From a virus: DNA of 64,000 bases. The stretch spans positions 1 through 64,000 of the IMG/VR virus record IMGVR_UViG_3300008111_000023; one strand, 5' to 3'. Below the pieces are notes generated by a model that was given only the letters and a program-made list of their open reading frames with translations, was not told where the DNA came from and searched no databases. Shown here in pieces: positions 48,860 to 57,565 of the stretch (positions within the stretch are counted from its first letter, which is position 1; the number at the start of each line of letters is the position of its first letter). A program made the translations under genes and the position numbers.

Positions 48860-48878
48860 AGATGCTTAATTGGCATCT
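48860..48878. terminator. Hairpin between convergent operons
   Basis: AGATGC (48860-48865) pairs with GCATCT (48873-48878) around a seven-base loop, exactly where the plus-strand glycosyltransferase operon and the minus-strand radical SAM operon meet. There is no T-run, so termination here is only suggested. It overlaps the stop codon of the SGNH gene. Confidence 0.35.
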
Positions 48879-49729
48879 CTATCATCCGGACTTTTACCCC
48901 ATCCGAAATGTTCTCTTGCTAAATCTCTAGCATATTCAGCATGACCGGGCGGAAGTACGTGCCCACACGCAGTCATTTGTTCGAACGCTCCTTTATTGAA
49001 CCATCGATCATTGATCTTATCAAATTCTAATAAATCAAACCAAAGCATTCGAAGCCATTGATTTTTAGAGTTATTAACTATTTCTTTGTATTGCCAAAAT
49101 TCACCTACGGTGTTTAAGAAAATAGGATCTCTTCCAATTCTCCGCTTAACATAATTTTTAATTTGTAAACATTCTTTTAGATAATCAATAAGCAATTCTT
49201 CATCACTGAGTGTTGTCCAAATAGCTTCAAACAATTTTTTATGTTTACTTTCATATCCTCGATAATGAAATCCCGGAATAGATGATTTAACCCAATTAAA
49301 AATTTTCCCAATATCTTGTGTATCTTCGTGATACCAACCTAATCTTCCAATGCTTGTTAAGCCTATGAAAACATAATCTGGCAAGTCTGCTCGACTTCTT
49401 AATGATTCAAGATAGGCAATAGTTCTAGTTGATATGCCCGTCATACATGATCCGCCAATGGCCCCATTAACTACATTAACAGTGTCATTAACTAGCATAG
49501 TATCAACTAGTTCACCTAATAATGTAGCCCACACATATTTCTTATTACTAAGTTGCCAATGATTATGTAAATCAAGATTTCTATCTAGCATTGCATGCCT
49601 TTTGTTACACCATGCTACGTCAAATTCTACGTCGCAAGAATGATGCCCTGGATACAAATCTGGAAAAACTTCTGGATCAGACAATCCGTCGCCAGCAGTA
49701 AAACTATCCCCATTTACATAAATTTTCAT
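48866..49729 (-). CDS. SGNH/GDSL hydrolase-like protein
   Basis: 287 residues. It opens MKIYVNGDSFTAGDG, a clear block I with the nucleophile Ser9. Block II fits NGAIGGS near residue 90. The block III Asn (usually GxND) is not evident (FIGLTSIGR), and block V reads CGHVLPPGH, giving a His but not the usual Asp three residues before it. SGNH proteins remove or transfer acyl groups, often on polysaccharides. Last gene of the radical SAM operon, overlapping its upstream neighbour by four bases. Confidence 0.6.
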   Translation of the reverse strand: MKIYVNGDSFTAGDGLSDPEVFPDLYPGHHSCDVEFDVAWCNKRHAMLDRNLDLHNHWQLSNKKYVWATLLGELVDTMLVNDTVNVVNGAIGGSCMTGISTRTIAYLESLRSRADLPDYVFIGLTSIGRLGWYHEDTQDIGKIFNWVKSSIPGFHYRGYESKHKKLFEAIWTTLSDEELLIDYLKECLQIKNYVKRRIGRDPIFLNTVGEFWQYKEIVNNSKNQWLRMLWFDLLEFDKINDRWFNKGAFEQMTACGHVLPPGHAEYARDLAREHFGWGKSPDDRDAN

Positions 49730-50526
49730 AATTCAAATCCTACTTCTAATCCTCGAGATAAATTTTGATGCATGAGTTGTTTAATTTCCCATTTATTCTT
49801 TTTAAAGTTTCCTAAAATAATCCACGGTGGCATAACTTGTAAATTATTTTGATTGCACCACTCTATATATGCTGGATTAGGAAGAATACCTTTATTTAAT
49901 TGTGGATTAAATACATATTCAAACCTAGCCGAAATTGTTTTGTAATTGCTAGTTTCTTCATCAACTGAACTTCCAGTAATCCATTGGTCATACTGATGTT
50001 TTCCTAAATCGTCAAATCTTAAAATTAGATCGTGTTGTGAGTATTCGCAATCTTCCGGCTGTATTTTAATATCAATATTTTCTAAATATGCTCCGTTTGT
50101 ATTAGTAAAATAAACAGAATAGTAATATTCTAAAGAATGAATGTATAAATTAATATTTTGCCAGGATTTCACAAAGCTGGGATAGTTTTGTTTCGTATTG
50201 TCTCCGTTGACTATATTTTTTAATCTGTCAGTGTACAATACCCATTTTTTATGTGACGCATTGAGCCATTGTTGATCAATACCAACAATTTTATTAAACA
50301 TGATTTGAGGTAGATTTTTTTCTACAGCAAACTTATTAACTATATCAATTGCAGCATTTAGATTATTAATAGTCTCATTAGAACGAGTTATAAACGAAGT
50401 ATCTCTAGCAAAATAACTCATATTCATTTTTTTAGAAAAAATGCTTTCAAACCAAACAGACGCTATGGGTGTATTGTTAGGCTCTAATTCTAAATAGTCG
50501 CCTGATTTTAAAAAAATAAATTTCAT
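49726..50526 (-). CDS. Unrecognised 266-residue protein in radical SAM operon
   Basis: 266 residues, soluble, acidic to neutral, rich in Asn, Tyr and Trp. No catalytic motif or cysteine cluster is visible. The C-terminal half is the most ordered-looking (LILRFDDLGKHQYDQWITG, FEYVFNPQLNKGILPNPAY, MPPWIILGNF). It is fused by ATGA overlaps to a radical SAM gene before it and the SGNH gene after it. It could be an accessory subunit or a substrate of the radical SAM enzymes. Confidence 0.5.
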   Translation of the reverse strand: MKFIFLKSGDYLELEPNNTPIASVWFESIFSKKMNMSYFARDTSFITRSNETINNLNAAIDIVNKFAVEKNLPQIMFNKIVGIDQQWLNASHKKWVLYTDRLKNIVNGDNTKQNYPSFVKSWQNINLYIHSLEYYYSVYFTNTNGAYLENIDIKIQPEDCEYSQHDLILRFDDLGKHQYDQWITGSSVDEETSNYKTISARFEYVFNPQLNKGILPNPAYIEWCNQNNLQVMPPWIILGNFKKNKWEIKQLMHQNLSRGLEVGFEL

Positions 50527-51731
50527 TTGAGTTTTGGAAAAATACTATTTAAATCTTCGTTACGCACAGTATCAATTTTTTCTGTAAAATATTTAAAGTA
50601 TTCCCACTGTCCGTTGGCTTCTGGAGTGTAGTAATGGCCATAGAGATCTTCCCAATTGCGTCGATCAATAATACCGTGTAATGAATTAATTTTATCCTGT
50701 CGCATTTGTTTAGGTAGTATATTAGCCGATAGATAGTCTGGGCTTTGAACATGATTTAATCCTACTCTAATGCGTATTTTATTGTTGGACAAATATCTTT
50801 CTAATTCGTCAACATACATAAAATTATAGACGCTGACAGTTTGAGTTACACGATAAATGAATTTGTAATTATTTAAAAATAATTTTAAGTTATTAATGGT
50901 TAAATCCCAATCGCTTAAACTTCTAATGTAAGTGTTGCGTTCTCCAACATCATCGATGCTGAAACTAATATGTACTTCTTTAAATTTAGTCAATAGATCC
51001 AATGCTGGAGTAATCTTATCCCATTTGTAATTTAAATTTGTGTGATAATGTATAGCAATATCAGTTTTGCCTTCACGTACTAATTTTTCTAGTAGTTTAA
51101 AGTGAGTAGGTACAAGAAATGGTTCGCCGCCACTTATATGTATTTGTTCTAGATTAGGAGCAAATTCTGTTAACCTGTTGTAAAAAGATTCATCGTCTAC
51201 CCAATCAAAACTAAAATCAGGATTACTTTTAATCCAATGATAACCACTAGCTAATTTGACTGTATCTTTTAATTTATAGTAATCTTGAATCCAACTTGTG
51301 CTAGAGTCTGCATTACAGCTTCGACATTTTAAATTACAAAAATTTCCTAATCGTAATTCAATGTGACGAAGATCTGTCTTAATAGAGCCGTCGGCAGCGG
51401 TTAGTGCAGCGTGATCTAAATTACGATTGGTTTCCTGTTGGCGCTTACTCTTTCCGCCAGCCTGTTCAATTTGATGGCATCCCTCACATGCAGTCGGTAC
51501 CTTGCCTGCTAACATGTCTAGTCTAATAGTTTTATAATTATCGCAGTTAATAATCTCTGGTATATTACTATTCATAACTGTGACAGTTTTAGTTTTATCT
51601 TCACTAACCCTGTTCCAGCTATGTCCGTTGCCCTTACCTGAATGTTTGGCAACACAACAAATTGTACAATTGCCTTGTGGAAACACACTCAGATGTATCC
51701 AAGGAAAATCACAAATAAATTTATCACTCAT
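50523..51731 (-). CDS. Radical SAM protein with N-terminal twitch-like region (A1)
   Basis: 402 residues. The radical SAM motif is C132-x3-C136-x2-C139 (NFCNLKCRSC), followed by the SAM-binding HISGGEPF near 196. The N-terminus has a second cysteine set: C7, GNCTICC (C22, C25, C26) and CEGC (C82, C85), resembling a SPASM/twitch auxiliary cluster domain placed before the core instead of after it. Such enzymes modify peptides or sugars by radical chemistry. It is most similar in layout to the next gene upstream (51728-52942). Confidence 0.85.
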   Translation of the reverse strand: MSDKFICDFPWIHLSVFPQGNCTICCVAKHSGKGNGHSWNRVSEDKTKTVTVMNSNIPEIINCDNYKTIRLDMLAGKVPTACEGCHQIEQAGGKSKRQQETNRNLDHAALTAADGSIKTDLRHIELRLGNFCNLKCRSCNADSSTSWIQDYYKLKDTVKLASGYHWIKSNPDFSFDWVDDESFYNRLTEFAPNLEQIHISGGEPFLVPTHFKLLEKLVREGKTDIAIHYHTNLNYKWDKITPALDLLTKFKEVHISFSIDDVGERNTYIRSLSDWDLTINNLKLFLNNYKFIYRVTQTVSVYNFMYVDELERYLSNNKIRIRVGLNHVQSPDYLSANILPKQMRQDKINSLHGIIDRRNWEDLYGHYYTPEANGQWEYFKYFTEKIDTVRNEDLNSIFPKLK

Positions 51732-52942
51732 AATGTATCAAACCATTCGGCTAATTCTGGTACAGCCGTTCTTATATCTTCTTTTCTAATACGGTCTAAC
51801 TTTATAGTATCTCTTTTAAATTTTTGTTGTAGTTCTAATGTTTTTTCTAGAGAAATTGTTGAGTTTAAATAAAATTTAACTTCGTTATATAAGTTAGCTA
51901 GCCATCGACTTTCTTCTTCAGTTACAATTGAAGTTATTTTTTCTAAATGTTCATCTAGTTGTATTCTTACTTTATTTTTTAACTCTTCAGGTAGTATTGA
52001 AGACATATAATGTTGCGGCCAGTTAACATGACTTACTAGTACTTTTCTAGTTGACATTTTTAATTCTATTAGTTTATCAATTAATTTAGTAAAATTAAAA
52101 ACAGTGAGAATATTTATAGTAGTTGATACTACATAACCAACATTCGATTGCGATAAACGGACTAAGTTTTCTTCCACTCTAGGCCAATCGGTTCCAGATC
52201 TACTGTACTCTGCATTTTCATCAATGCCGTCGATACTTGCAAAAATTCTAACATCTTTAAATCGTTTCCAAATATCAACTAGATCGTAATCTTTATACTT
52301 GATAGTACTCATGTTGGTGTTGTAACGCAAAAACACATCATATCGTTCTTTGGCAATTAACTTATCTAATATCTGATAGTGTTCAGCCATAAGTAATGGT
52401 TCACCGCCAGCAAAGTAAATCTCTTCAACATCATCAATAAACTGATCAACGTATTTCATTAAATCAGTTCCGTAGTATGAACTATCAAGAAATTTTATCT
52501 TAGTTTTCTTTTCCTCAGGAGTGAAGTCGTCAAACCAAGAACTGCTACTACCATGTCCGCACATACGACATTTAAAGTTACAGATATTACTAAATCTAAA
52601 ATCCCAAAAAATTATTTCAAATGTTTCGTAGGTACCGTCGGGTAATGTATTACTTTTAGCTTTTTCGATATGATGGCTGAATCTTTCAGTAACCGCCATT
52701 CTATAGCTTACACCCCCGCTGTCTTCTTTTTTAGTACAGGTTAGGCATCCTTCTGGAATTTTATTTTCTAAAAAGCTTCTACGCATAGATTTAGTATGTT
52801 CGTTATTCCATATTTCTTCTAGTGTAGTATCTTTTAAGTTTCCAAAGTCTTGCCCAAGATACGCACAACAAGGCTTAACACGACCGTTAGGTTCTGTATT
52901 AAGATGTATCCACGGCACTATACAAAATTTATCTTCGCTCAT
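51728..52942 (-). CDS. Radical SAM protein with N-terminal twitch-like region (A2)
   Basis: 404 residues. Radical SAM cluster cysteines at C121, C125 and C128 (NICNFKCRMC), then IYFAGGEPLL. The N-terminus (FCIVPWIHLNTEPNG, KPCC at 25-26, GNLKDTTLEEIWNN, GCLTC at 66-69) reads like a SPASM/twitch domain moved to the front; the family known as N-terminal twitch radical SAM proteins has this design. Overlaps its neighbours by four bases. Substrate unknown. Confidence 0.85.
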   Translation of the reverse strand: MSEDKFCIVPWIHLNTEPNGRVKPCCAYLGQDFGNLKDTTLEEIWNNEHTKSMRRSFLENKIPEGCLTCTKKEDSGGVSYRMAVTERFSHHIEKAKSNTLPDGTYETFEIIFWDFRFSNICNFKCRMCGHGSSSSWFDDFTPEEKKTKIKFLDSSYYGTDLMKYVDQFIDDVEEIYFAGGEPLLMAEHYQILDKLIAKERYDVFLRYNTNMSTIKYKDYDLVDIWKRFKDVRIFASIDGIDENAEYSRSGTDWPRVEENLVRLSQSNVGYVVSTTINILTVFNFTKLIDKLIELKMSTRKVLVSHVNWPQHYMSSILPEELKNKVRIQLDEHLEKITSIVTEEESRWLANLYNEVKFYLNSTISLEKTLELQQKFKRDTIKLDRIRKEDIRTAVPELAEWFDTL

Positions 52943-54267
52943 ATTGTGTTAAACCATTCTATAAATTCTGTTGGGAATACACTAGCTAATGCGATATTTT
53001 TTCTATCGGCATATTGTTGTGTAAAACTTTTTAAATCGTGCACCTTATTGGTTTGGCTGTCGGTATCTTCTTGACTGCGATCAACGTTTCGAAGATATAC
53101 AGCTATTCTCTCTATTTGATTACTTTCAGCAGGACTTAACCCAACAACATTACTTAGCCAAGTTTCAATTTTGTCTGCTTGTGCTTGTTTCAAATTATCT
53201 GGCAATACATTTAAATTTTGAAAACTAGGAAAACGCACTAGATTAAGACTCATATGGAACTGATGCCCGCCAAATTGTTTACGTAGTTCTAACATGTCTG
53301 TCATAAACTCTGTTATGGTCCAAATGCTTAGGGCACTAATAGTCATCATAACATGTATCATGTTATATTTCCCTTCTTTGGCAAACTGTATTAAATTATT
53401 ACGCCATACTGTATAATCTAATCCATGACGAACAAACTCGCCGTGGGCACCGTATCCTTCGCCGCTAGTATACAGATCAAATTTCTTAAACTTTTTACTA
53501 GCATTGATTAGTTGATGTAGTTTTACCTGATCCATTACTAGATTACTGTTAACGGCAAAATCAAAATTTGTACCTTCACATTCATCTAACAGTTTCCAAA
53601 ATGAAGGACTACGGGTAGGTTCGCCGCCTGTAATTCTTAGTTCTTGTAAATTGTTTTTAAGGCTAGCATGAAACCATTTAAAAAATGCTTCAATGTAGGG
53701 ATTGTTTTCATTTTTAATTCCGTAAGGCAAAGCATGTTCTCCAGCATTTTGAAATGCTCCACCGCCAGCTGTCTTTAATTCAATATATGGTCCGTTAACT
53801 TTAATATCGCTAGCCCAGGTAGAACTAAACTCTGCGTTACAATAACTACAACTTAAATTACATAAATTATCAAAACTAATTTCTAAAGTTTTTGGATCAA
53901 TATCTGATCCAGGATCTAATTTAGCTAGTTGAAGTATTTCATCTTCTTCGTAAATCCTAGTCTTATAAACTCGATCACTGTATACATCCGGTGCCGCATT
54001 ATCCTCAACAGTCCAGCAATAAGCGCACTCGTCACACCGCTTACCAATTAGCATTTCTAATCGACGATCTTTCTTAAAGGTTGTATTATGTAGTGCGGAT
54101 GGATTACGACTGATCTCGGCTATAGGTATTGTATGCGCCGGCGGCAAATGACAACTAGCTGTTCTTCCGTTGCCTAACCATATAGTAGCGTTATACCATT
54201 TTGCGGCACAAAAACTAGGACTTATTTCATTAATAATTTCTATTGTGCGTTTTACGTTTGTTGGCAT
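52939..54267 (-). CDS. Radical SAM protein with N-terminal cysteine-rich region (B1)
   Basis: 442 residues. Radical SAM cysteines C136, C140 and C143 (NLCNLSCSYC), followed by LRITGGEPTRS. The N-terminus has C20 (SFCAAKWY), C39 (SCHLPPAH) and CDECAYCW (C78, C81, C84), a pattern shared with the next gene upstream but different from the A pair. The tail (KSFTQQYADRKN) is helical. Paired with B2 by a 16-base overlap. Confidence 0.85.
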   Translation of the reverse strand: MPTNVKRTIEIINEISPSFCAAKWYNATIWLGNGRTASCHLPPAHTIPIAEISRNPSALHNTTFKKDRRLEMLIGKRCDECAYCWTVEDNAAPDVYSDRVYKTRIYEEDEILQLAKLDPGSDIDPKTLEISFDNLCNLSCSYCNAEFSSTWASDIKVNGPYIELKTAGGGAFQNAGEHALPYGIKNENNPYIEAFFKWFHASLKNNLQELRITGGEPTRSPSFWKLLDECEGTNFDFAVNSNLVMDQVKLHQLINASKKFKKFDLYTSGEGYGAHGEFVRHGLDYTVWRNNLIQFAKEGKYNMIHVMMTISALSIWTITEFMTDMLELRKQFGGHQFHMSLNLVRFPSFQNLNVLPDNLKQAQADKIETWLSNVVGLSPAESNQIERIAVYLRNVDRSQEDTDSQTNKVHDLKSFTQQYADRKNIALASVFPTEFIEWFNTI

Positions 54268-55586
54268 AATTGATAAAATTTTGTAAGTGCTGGAAAGATT
54301 TTATTAAAGTCAGTTCCTCGTCTAATATCATATTCAGTGATAAATGCTGCAAAGTCTTTTCTTAATTGTAATTCTTTGCTGTCAGTACCGTTCATATAGT
54401 CAAGCATACGACGCAACTGATCTATTTCACTTTCTGATAAATCAGGTCGTTCTATAATCAATGCTGTTACGTCTTTTGTAAATTGTTGTTTACTAGAAGG
54501 GTCTAAAATAGTCAATGACAAGAATTCTGGATACCGTAAAAAGTTAGTCATAAACTGAACTTTGTTAAATGTAGCATTCTTGTTATAATGCTTACGTAGG
54601 TCTAGCAAGTATCGTATAAAATCACAATAGGTTGTAATACTAGTTAAGTTAACAGTGGTCATTACAGCAACAATGTTATTGGTATTATCTAAAACTTTTT
54701 CCAAGTTTTTAGTCCATGCTGAATAATCTAATCCGTATCTAATATATTCAGCAGGAGCACCTACTGCTTCGCCGCTAGTAAATATTTGTACTTCTTTAAT
54801 ATTTTTAGATATACTATTGAGCTTAGTGATCATTCGATCAACTAGTTCGTCTGGAATGCCTAAATTGGTATTAATAGCAAATACTAAATCAGATTTAGGA
54901 TTAGCTTCGATGTCGTCAAGCATACGCCATACGTCTTTGCTTAACAGCGGCTCGCCGCCTGTAAGTCTAAGCGTTTCAAGTTTTTGGTATAGTTCCGGCC
55001 ACCATTTCCAAAAAGCATCTACATAAGGATTAGGGTCACTATGTTTGATAGGCATTTTACCTACCTCTTTAAACCATCCAAATCCGTTATACTTTTGACT
55101 AGTTGGATATTCCCCGTGCTTGGCAATTTCGTCATACCACTGGCTACTAAGGTCTGGGCTACAGTAAGCACATTTAAAATTACAAACATTACTAAAACTA
55201 ATTTCAACGTATGTAGGTTCTACGTCGGCTGTTTTATTTTTAACAACCTCGCCAATGTGAGGATACGCCCACGATGTAGCACTTTTATAACTTCTATCAC
55301 TAATGTGGCCGCTGTCCTCAGCAGTCCAACAATAGTCACACTCGCTCGGCCGAACACCGTCGAGCATTTTTTGCATTTGTTCTTTTTTATAATTAGTATT
55401 ATGTAGAGCCTTGTAATTTTGCTCTAATTCGTCTAGCGGAATCTTATGTGGGGAAGGATGATGGCAGCTGTGATTAAACCCATTTTGAAGATACAATGTT
55501 AATTGATACCATTTGGCTAAACAAAAGCTAGGACTAACAGCATTTAAGATTGGAATAACTTTTTGAAATTTTTCGTGTTCACTCAT
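54252..55586 (-). CDS. Radical SAM protein with N-terminal cysteine-rich region (B2)
   Basis: 444 residues, first gene of the operon. Radical SAM cysteines C135, C139 and C142 (NVCNFKCAYC) and LRLTGGEPLLS. N-terminal C22 (SFCLAKWY), C41 (SCHHPSPH) and CDYCW (C83, C86) mirror B1. No Shine-Dalgarno sequence is visible before the ATG. Instead a six-codon upstream reading frame (ATG at 55603) ends with a TGA overlapping the start, and a TATAAT lies at 55612-55607 without a good -35 box. Confidence 0.85.
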   Translation of the reverse strand: MSEHEKFQKVIPILNAVSPSFCLAKWYQLTLYLQNGFNHSCHHPSPHKIPLDELEQNYKALHNTNYKKEQMQKMLDGVRPSECDYCWTAEDSGHISDRSYKSATSWAYPHIGEVVKNKTADVEPTYVEISFSNVCNFKCAYCSPDLSSQWYDEIAKHGEYPTSQKYNGFGWFKEVGKMPIKHSDPNPYVDAFWKWWPELYQKLETLRLTGGEPLLSKDVWRMLDDIEANPKSDLVFAINTNLGIPDELVDRMITKLNSISKNIKEVQIFTSGEAVGAPAEYIRYGLDYSAWTKNLEKVLDNTNNIVAVMTTVNLTSITTYCDFIRYLLDLRKHYNKNATFNKVQFMTNFLRYPEFLSLTILDPSSKQQFTKDVTALIIERPDLSESEIDQLRRMLDYMNGTDSKELQLRKDFAAFITEYDIRRGTDFNKIFPALTKFYQLCQQT

Positions 55587-55709
55587 ATGATAATTGTTTT
55601 CATTTTATTATAACTTAGTCACGTAAATTGAGTGAGACTAATATCATCAATTAATTTTTTTTAGATGATTCGAAACCCTTAAAAAAGTATTCTTTTTGTT
55701 TCAACAGTC
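55587..55709. other. AT-rich boundary upstream of radical SAM operon
   Basis: A 123-base gap marking the edge of the accessory island. It holds a weak AAAAAG/CTTTTT hairpin (55682-55697) that could terminate transcripts arriving from the conserved genes upstream. It also has an ATCATC/GATGAT inverted repeat (55643-55669) and the TATAAT near 55610, so the operon may have its own promoter. Confidence 0.35.
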
Positions 55710-56018
55710 TTATTTAAAAAAGTCATTGGATTGATTTTGAATATCTTTCTTCAGTCTATCGACATCAATTTTAAAATCAATCTTTTTTATATCTTCTTTA
55801 TATTCGGCAAAAGTTTCTACCAACCGATTGGCAACAATATCGCTATGACTACTAGCTAATTGTTCTTTGATATTGATTTCCCAAATCCTACCATTGCCAA
55901 ATTCTAACCTAATTGTTTCTAGGTAATGAACTGGCATGGTATTCATATAAAGGTCTTCAAAAACTTCCGGCCACTCTTGTATAAGATGTTTAGGCGGTTT
56001 GAATAACGGTTTAGGCAC
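55710..56018 (-). CDS. Small conserved protein of marine T4-like phages
   Basis: 102 residues. MPKPLFKPPKHLIQEWPEVF followed by LETIRLEFGNGRIWEINI and a helical, Lys-rich C-terminus (KKIDFKIDVDRLKKDI). I recognise this type as a conserved small protein of cyanophage-like T4 relatives. No function is known. It overlaps the end of the upstream gene by eight bases. Confidence 0.65.
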   Translation of the reverse strand: MPKPLFKPPKHLIQEWPEVFEDLYMNTMPVHYLETIRLEFGNGRIWEINIKEQLASSHSDIVANRLVETFAEYKEDIKKIDFKIDVDRLKKDIQNQSNDFFK

Positions 56019-56649
56019 TTTCAGCTTCTTTGGCCTTTGCCGCTTTCTTTTGTGGTGGATCTAAATCGTCTGCTTCTTTACGTAGACGTGCAGCTTCTTT
56101 ATACATTGCATCTGCTTGACTACGATAGCTCTTGGCAATGTCTTTATCCGTTAGTACTTCGTTAGATGATGCCTTAAGCGGTACTGCTTTCTCTGGTTGT
56201 TGTGGTGAAAGATCTTTAACTTTGACTAGTTCTTCAGGTTGATCTTTTGGAGCTCCTGCCACAAATGTGCATAGGTCATCAACAGCACAATTCTTTTGTT
56301 CAGCAATTAATCCATTAAGTTGATGCAACGGAATCTCACTACCTGGGGACGGACTCATAATAACATCGTCAGTTGGCACTTTAGCCAGTCGTCCGTCTGC
56401 TCTTAGAGCTTGCAGCATTGGTCTACCGTCAGCAAACGATCTAGTAAATAATACTTCTCCTAGTTCAAATGCAGCTTGTGCTTCGTTGGTCTCGACAAGT
56501 TTCATGATATTGTCATGATATTCGTCTGGTAAACTGGCAACAGGAATAACTAATGCTTGATTAGATTCGCCTGGTAATGTTCTGAAAGCCACAAGAACTT
56601 TTGAACCTGCTTTTTTCATCTTTCCTACATGTTTTAATGATTTCATCAC
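56011..56649 (-). CDS. Conserved hypothetical protein of marine T4-like phages
   Basis: 212 residues. The N-terminal half (KVLVAFRTLPGESNQALVIP, SLPDEYHDNIMKLVE) is conserved in cyanophage-like genomes; the C-terminal 60 residues are a charged Ala/Lys-rich helix (SQADAMYKEAARLRKEADDL). No catalytic motif. Cotranscribed with small neighbours by start-stop overlaps. Confidence 0.65.
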   Translation of the reverse strand: MMKSLKHVGKMKKAGSKVLVAFRTLPGESNQALVIPVASLPDEYHDNIMKLVETNEAQAAFELGEVLFTRSFADGRPMLQALRADGRLAKVPTDDVIMSPSPGSEIPLHQLNGLIAEQKNCAVDDLCTFVAGAPKDQPEELVKVKDLSPQQPEKAVPLKASSNEVLTDKDIAKSYRSQADAMYKEAARLRKEADDLDPPQKKAAKAKEAESA

Positions 56650-56867
56650 TGATCCTTTTTAGAAACAGCCTCTAAGAAAGTGTTGAGTTTGTTATAAATC
56701 TTACCAACGGCTTCTAGTTCGGCTGCTTTGAACGCTCCACGCTGACTAGCTACATCTAAAATACTTCTTAATGCGGCTAGGTCATTAATATTTAAATCGG
56801 GTGCTGCTGCCTGTGTCTCTGGTTGAGCGGCTGGTGCCGCCTCTGGTGCTTTAATTTCTTCAGTCAT
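56646..56867 (-). CDS. Small conserved protein (73 aa)
   Basis: Starts at ATG 56867 (MTEEIKAPEAAP) because an AAGGAG site lies directly upstream; a longer in-frame form exists but would overlap the preceding gene. Pro/Ala-rich N-terminus, then a conserved helical part (NDLAALRSILDVASQRGAF). Similar proteins are found beside the same neighbours in marine T4-like phages. Function unknown. Confidence 0.6.
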   Translation of the reverse strand: MTEEIKAPEAAPAAQPETQAAAPDLNINDLAALRSILDVASQRGAFKAAELEAVGKIYNKLNTFLEAVSKKDQ

Positions 56868-57139
56868 GTGTTTCTCCTTATATGTGGACATGCTAACATA
56901 AAATAAGTTAGCTCTTTATGATCTTCAAATCCTACAAAAGTAGCAGTCTTTAATTTCCCATCTTGAGAAATAGTTGGCTGACGCTTTACATAGTATCTTC
57001 CTGCTAGTTTGGATTTGATCCAAGTTTCAACTTCAGTACCAAACAGGTCTCCGTCTGCAAGTTTAATTTTTGCAAATTGAGGAGCCACAAAATTAACTTC
57101 TCTGTGGCCTAAGATGTCAAGAGCATTAAGTTTTAACAT
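56864..57139 (-). CDS. Small conserved hypothetical protein (91 aa)
   Basis: 91 residues, basic, with alternating beta-type segments (REVNFVAPQFAKIKLADGDL, KSKLAGRYYVKRQPT). Its TGA overlaps the next ATG. No ribosome-binding site is evident before the ATG. Function unknown. Confidence 0.55.
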   Translation of the reverse strand: MLKLNALDILGHREVNFVAPQFAKIKLADGDLFGTEVETWIKSKLAGRYYVKRQPTISQDGKLKTATFVGFEDHKELTYFMLACPHIRRNT

Positions 57140-57163
57140 AGTGATATTTAATAGAATTATTTT

Positions 57164-57562
57164 TTAGTTAGAGGATTCTTGGCTTAATCTTTTGTTAAGT
57201 GCTTTTGCTGCACCCATTTTTCTAACATCGCCTGCAAACAGATACAGTTCAAATGCCGCTTTTTCAGATAATACTCTAATATATCTTTTTTGTAAATGAA
57301 AAGGAGAATCTAGATATTGATCGAGCCAAACTAACACTTGTGGCCCAATAGTTAGGTCTTTCGGAAGTTCAATTTTGTAGGTTTTAATTTCAGAATGTGT
57401 CTCTACAAATTCTAAACATTGATCGGTCATCCGTAAGCCGCCAACATCTTTGCCTCTTGTACTGAACCACCAAGCAGCACGGAATTTTTTTGCATATGCA
57501 GCATCGTGCGGTTGTCCTGCGGCTTTGAGGAATACCGAAGTATAGGTATCCTTACGGTCCAT
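57164..57562 (-). CDS. Conserved hypothetical protein (132 aa)
   Basis: 132 residues, beginning MDRKDTYTSVFLKAAGQPHD. It is mixed alpha/beta with a basic C-terminus (AAKALNKRLSQESSN). I recognise no domain. The gene starts three bases after its upstream neighbour's stop, so it belongs to the same transcript. Confidence 0.55.
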   Translation of the reverse strand: MDRKDTYTSVFLKAAGQPHDAAYAKKFRAAWWFSTRGKDVGGLRMTDQCLEFVETHSEIKTYKIELPKDLTIGPQVLVWLDQYLDSPFHLQKRYIRVLSEKAAFELYLFAGDVRKMGAAKALNKRLSQESSN

Positions 57563-57565
57563 ATA

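Noticed and set aside
57145-57152. ATTAAATA late box for the 57139 gene
   Set aside because: The transcript would start on the ATG itself and the match to TATAAATA is poor.
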